Of a stretch of 8,660 nucleotides of DNA, positions 7,012-8,660 are shown in pieces. Each line of letters starts with the position of its first letter. The stretch's first letter is position 1. The position numbers and the translations under genes are program-made. The notes beneath the pieces are model-generated. The model was given only the letters and a program-made list of their open reading frames with translations. It had not been told where the DNA came from and did no database searches. Source of the stretch: JBKQWK01 sp052139595 (GTDB lineage: Bacteria; Actinomycetota; Thermoleophilia; UBA2241). The DNA lies in contig JBKQWK010000222.1 of assembly GCA_052139595.1 (NCBI GenBank), positions 1-8,660 on the forward strand. The letters run 5' to 3'.

Positions 7012-7028
7012 CGCTCGTAATCAGACAG
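7000..7028 (-). promoter_or_regulatory. Putative promoter of the dtxR-feoB operon
   Basis: On the minus strand CTGTCT (7028-7023, three of six matches to TTGACA) is followed 17 bp later by TATCCT (7005-7000, four of six matches to TATAAT). The -10 lies inside the TTAGG/CCTAA operator. Hexamer quality is modest; the spacing and the operator overlap make it the best candidate in the 152-bp gap before the tRNA. Confidence 0.4.
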
Positions 7029-7096
7029 GGCTTTCGTGTCGTGGGGAAATGACGAACCCGGTCTGCCACTGGAGGCTGTGACCGCGGAAGGGCACT

Positions 7097-7172
7097 TGGA
7101 GCGGATGACGGGACTCGAACCCGCGGTCTTCAGCTTGGGAAGCTGACGCGTTACCAACTACGCTACATCCGC
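7097..7172 (-). tRNA. tRNA-Gly (anticodon CCC), CCA encoded
   Basis: The minus strand folds into a full cloverleaf. A seven-pair acceptor stem (GCGGATG/CATCCGC, 7172-7166 with 7107-7101) is perfect. The D stem is GCGT/ACGC with loop AGTTGGTA. The anticodon stem TCAGC/GCTGA carries loop TTCCCAA, giving anticodon CCC, which reads glycine GGG codons. The variable loop has five bases, and the T stem GCGGG/CCCGT with loop TTCGAGT has one G-U pair at its end. U73 is the usual discriminator of bacterial tRNA-Gly, and the 3' CCA is encoded at 7099-7097. Body length is 72 nt, 76 with discriminator and CCA. Confidence 0.96.
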
Positions 7173-7185
7173 CCGCCAATGCAGC

Positions 7186-7214
7186 ATTACACCATGCAGG
7201 CACAGTGGCCGCAA
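7186..7214 (-). promoter_or_regulatory. Putative promoter of tRNA-Gly
   Basis: On the minus strand TTGCGG (7214-7209) and TGTAAT (7191-7186, five of six matches to TATAAT) are exactly 17 bp apart. An extended -10 TGG directly precedes the -10 box. The tRNA 5' end is 13 nt beyond the -10, leaving a leader of about six bases for RNase P. The rest of the 147-bp gap up to the M55 stop codon shows no gene or clear terminator. Confidence 0.55.
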
Positions 7215-7319
7215 CAGCATCGACACTACCACCATGTCAGCCACGCAGCACCACATCGAGCCGACACGTGACGATGAGATGCTGGTTCCGCAGCCGAAAA
7301 CAACCACCATGAGTTAACG

Positions 7320-8150
7320 TCAGGACATAGGCGGGGCCGCTACCGCAGCCGCTTGCAGGCAGAACACAAACGTCTGAAATGTCGTCAGGTAGTCGCCACC
7401 ACCAATGGCCACCGTGCGACTGTCGAGACGCCGTACACCCGGGCAGTTCGCCACCACATCGGCAAATGAAGGCCGTGAAAACGTCACCGCAAGCGTCTTG
7501 CCATGCCAGTCAAGCAGGTTCGGTCGCGCCGCAGTGAGAGCAGCAGTCACGCCGCCACGAATACGTTCATGGGCAACGGCCGGTGCCACCAAGCGAGCGC
7601 TTGTACGATAGTCACCGTATTTGACGACGGCAGCGTGCACACCAGCAACTGCTGCCGTGGCCTCGCTGGCCACCTTGTCGTCACCGCTAACAAAGACCAG
7701 AGGCACGCCGAAATAACCAGCGACGGCGGCGTTGATCCCCAACTCACCCACGTCTTGCCCGTCAACGGTGACGCGGAAGATCTTGTAGGTGTACGTGTGT
7801 TCCAGAACCGCCGCCGCTGTGCCGGCACAGGCGTGATAACCGATCGCCAGCATCGCGCCAAAGCTGGCGTCGATGCCAGTCATCATGCTCAGGCTCGACG
7901 GCGAGCCACTCGCCAGGGAAACGCCCGCGGGCAACCCAGCGCTGCTCAGGTTGCTGCCCTTGTCATGCGAGTCGTTCACCACAATTTCGCTGGCTCCAGC
8001 CTCGAAACAGCCCTCAAGGGCAGCGTCGAGATCGGCACGCATGAACTGCCGAGCATCGGCGTAGCCGGCGCCGGCAAGATCTGTCTGCTCCTCGGCATAG
8101 ACCCCGCTGATACCTTCCAGATCGACCGTAACGAAAACTTTCACAGCCAT
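7320..8150 (-). CDS. M55 family D-aminopeptidase (DppA type)
   Basis: M55 peptidases are cytosolic zinc D-aminopeptidases related to Bacillus subtilis DppA, which acts on short peptides with N-terminal D-amino acids. The family motifs are all present: VDLEG (Asp10, Glu12), NDSH (His62), GYHA (His106), a later LEHTY histidine (118) and GELGIN (Glu136). FVSGDDKV follows, also typical. The 276-residue length is normal. The ATG at 8150 is 3 bp after the M42 stop codon, but AAGGA (8155-8151) directly abuts it. The GTG two codons later (8144-8142) has ideal six-base spacing from that SD, would give an MKVFVTVDLEG start as in relatives, and would place Asp8, Glu10, His60 and His104 at exactly the DppA positions. 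The true start may therefore be 8144. The gene forms an operon with the M42 peptidase, suggesting peptide scavenging or cell-wall peptide recycling. Confidence 0.9.
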   Translation of the reverse strand: MAVKVFVTVDLEGISGVYAEEQTDLAGAGYADARQFMRADLDAALEGCFEAGASEIVVNDSHDKGSNLSSAGLPAGVSLASGSPSSLSMMTGIDASFGAMLAIGYHACAGTAAAVLEHTYTYKIFRVTVDGQDVGELGINAAVAGYFGVPLVFVSGDDKVASEATAAVAGVHAAVVKYGDYRTSARLVAPAVAHERIRGGVTAALTAARPNLLDWHGKTLAVTFSRPSFADVVANCPGVRRLDSRTVAIGGGDYLTTFQTFVFCLQAAAVAAPPMS

Positions 8151-8155
8151 TCCTT
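8151..8155 (-). promoter_or_regulatory. Ribosome binding site deciding the M55 start
   Basis: AAGGA on the minus strand overlaps the M42 stop codon. It touches the ATG at 8150 with no spacer but lies six bases before the in-frame GTG at 8144-8142. Spacing therefore favours the GTG start. Confidence 0.45.
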
Positions 8156-8660
8156 ACATCTCACGGTCACGACCTTGCCACGGCGGCACAAAGGCAGTGG
8201 CGCTCTGCACGTCACCAAGGCGCGCTACCAGAGCCGCCACGAGCTGGGCCGCCGCCTCGACATCGACGCTGTCGATGACCTCGAGTGGCGAGTGCATGTA
8301 GCGCAGCGGAATGCCGACCGACAAGACCGCCGTCTCGCCGGCAGCCATGAGCTCGTCGGCATCGGTCTGCGTGGCCCCGCCGTATGCCTTGATCTGCACC
8401 GCGATGCCTTCGTCGGCAGCAACATCGCGTGCCAGAGCAAGCAGAAACTCGTTGCTGCCCGCCCCTCGTCCTAAGGCTGGCCCGCCGCCGAGTCTGATCT
8501 CGCCACCCAGTTTCTTGGCGTCGGCTGTCGGCGTGTCACTGGCAAAGTCGCCGTCGACAACAATCAGCACCTGCGGACGCAAGCGATGCGTCAACGCCCT
8601 CGCCCCCAGAAGGGTGGTTTCTTCGTGCACGCTCGAGACGGTGAGGTAGCGAGCAGTGGC
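8154..8660 (-). CDS. M42 family metallopeptidase (glutamyl aminopeptidase / FrvX / TET type), C-terminal half
   Basis: The frame is open from the right window edge to a TAA at 8156-8154, giving the last 168 residues of a protein usually about 350 long; the start is outside the window. Visible M42 features are SVHEETTLLGARA (visible residues 10-22), where HEE holds the catalytic and metal-binding glutamates, VDGDFASDTP (35-44) with the metal-binding aspartate, GGGPALGRGAGSN (48-60), and RYMHSPLEVID with the last metal-binding histidine (123). M42 enzymes are cytosolic di-metal aminopeptidases that often form 12-subunit TET particles and trim peptides left by proteases. The family also includes proteins annotated as endoglucanase or FrvX, so the substrate is not fixed. 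The stop codon is 3 bp from the M55 gene, indicating one transcript. Confidence 0.88.
   Translation of the reverse strand, partial: ATARYLTVSSVHEETTLLGARALTHRLRPQVLIVVDGDFASDTPTADAKKLGGEIRLGGGPALGRGAGSNEFLLALARDVAADEGIAVQIKAYGGATQTDADELMAAGETAVLSVGIPLRYMHSPLEVIDSVDVEAAAQLVAALVARLGDVQSATAFVPPWQGRDREM

Noticed and set aside
7080..7128. Inverted repeat GACCGCGG (7080-7087) / CCGCGGTC (7121-7128)
   Set aside because: One arm is the tRNA T-arm region itself, and CCGCGG is a palindrome likely by chance in GC-rich DNA. It is not a convincing terminator.
7021..7203. 60-codon minus-strand frame
   Set aside because: It runs through tRNA-Gly; the SQAEDRGFESRHP-like string is the usual false translation of tRNA genes.
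7503..8474. 323-codon open frame on the plus strand
   Set aside because: It crosses two real minus-strand genes (M55 and M42) and the gap between them, so it cannot reflect a gene with its own constraint.

Overview
This is a GC-rich bacterial chromosomal segment, densely packed with ordinary metabolic genes and without any visible mobile element, CRISPR array or phage gene. The gene set suggests a high-GC lineage such as Actinobacteriota (Rubrobacter/Thermoleophilia type) or Chloroflexota. The clues are a TreT-type trehalose synthase beside an actinobacterial-looking GT20 synthase, a DtxR regulator with an IdeR/DtxR-like operator, M42 and M55 peptidases, and -10 boxes 6-7 nt from start codons that imply leaderless mRNAs. 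Phylum is an inference; there is no 16S or ribosomal protein here to fix it.

Layout. At the left edge lies the start of larC (nickel-pincer cofactor enzyme), on the minus strand. It is divergent from a GT4 glycosyltransferase on the plus strand (265-1293), and both start codons sit in a 28-bp gap with back-to-back -10 boxes. The GT4 gene converges on a minus-strand trehalose pair, treT (2906-4153) then otsA (1389-2905), whose stop and start codons abut. A hairpin-rich spacer lies between the converging genes. Upstream of treT, beyond a second GC-rich hairpin, is an iron unit: dtxR (6267-6944) and feoB (4272-6270), overlapping by ATGA. Its promoter region carries a TTAGG-N4-CCTAA operator. Next is tRNA-Gly(CCC) with an encoded CCA and a good promoter, all on the minus strand. 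On the right are two minus-strand peptidase genes 3 bp apart: an M55 D-aminopeptidase (DppA type) and the C-terminal half of an M42 glutamyl aminopeptidase/endoglucanase-type peptidase cut by the window edge.

How they work together. DtxR presumably senses Fe(II) or Mn(II) and represses its own operon, including the FeoB Fe(II) transporter. TreT (NDP-glucose + glucose to trehalose) and OtsA (NDP-glucose + glucose-6-phosphate to trehalose-6-phosphate) are two routes to the same compatible solute; no OtsB phosphatase is present in the window. The M42/M55 pair fits peptide turnover.

Two genes are broken by single-base indels: feoB just after its P-loop (one extra T, TTTT instead of TTT) and otsA about 85 codons before its end (one base missing). 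Both read through perfectly when repaired, so they are either sequence errors, very recent mutations, or (for feoB, whose UUU-U-AA-C sequence is a textbook +1 slip site) recoding. I did not find a clearly new biological system. The feoB frameshift site, the hybrid metal-ligand set of the regulator and the trehalose pair are the points most worth checking.
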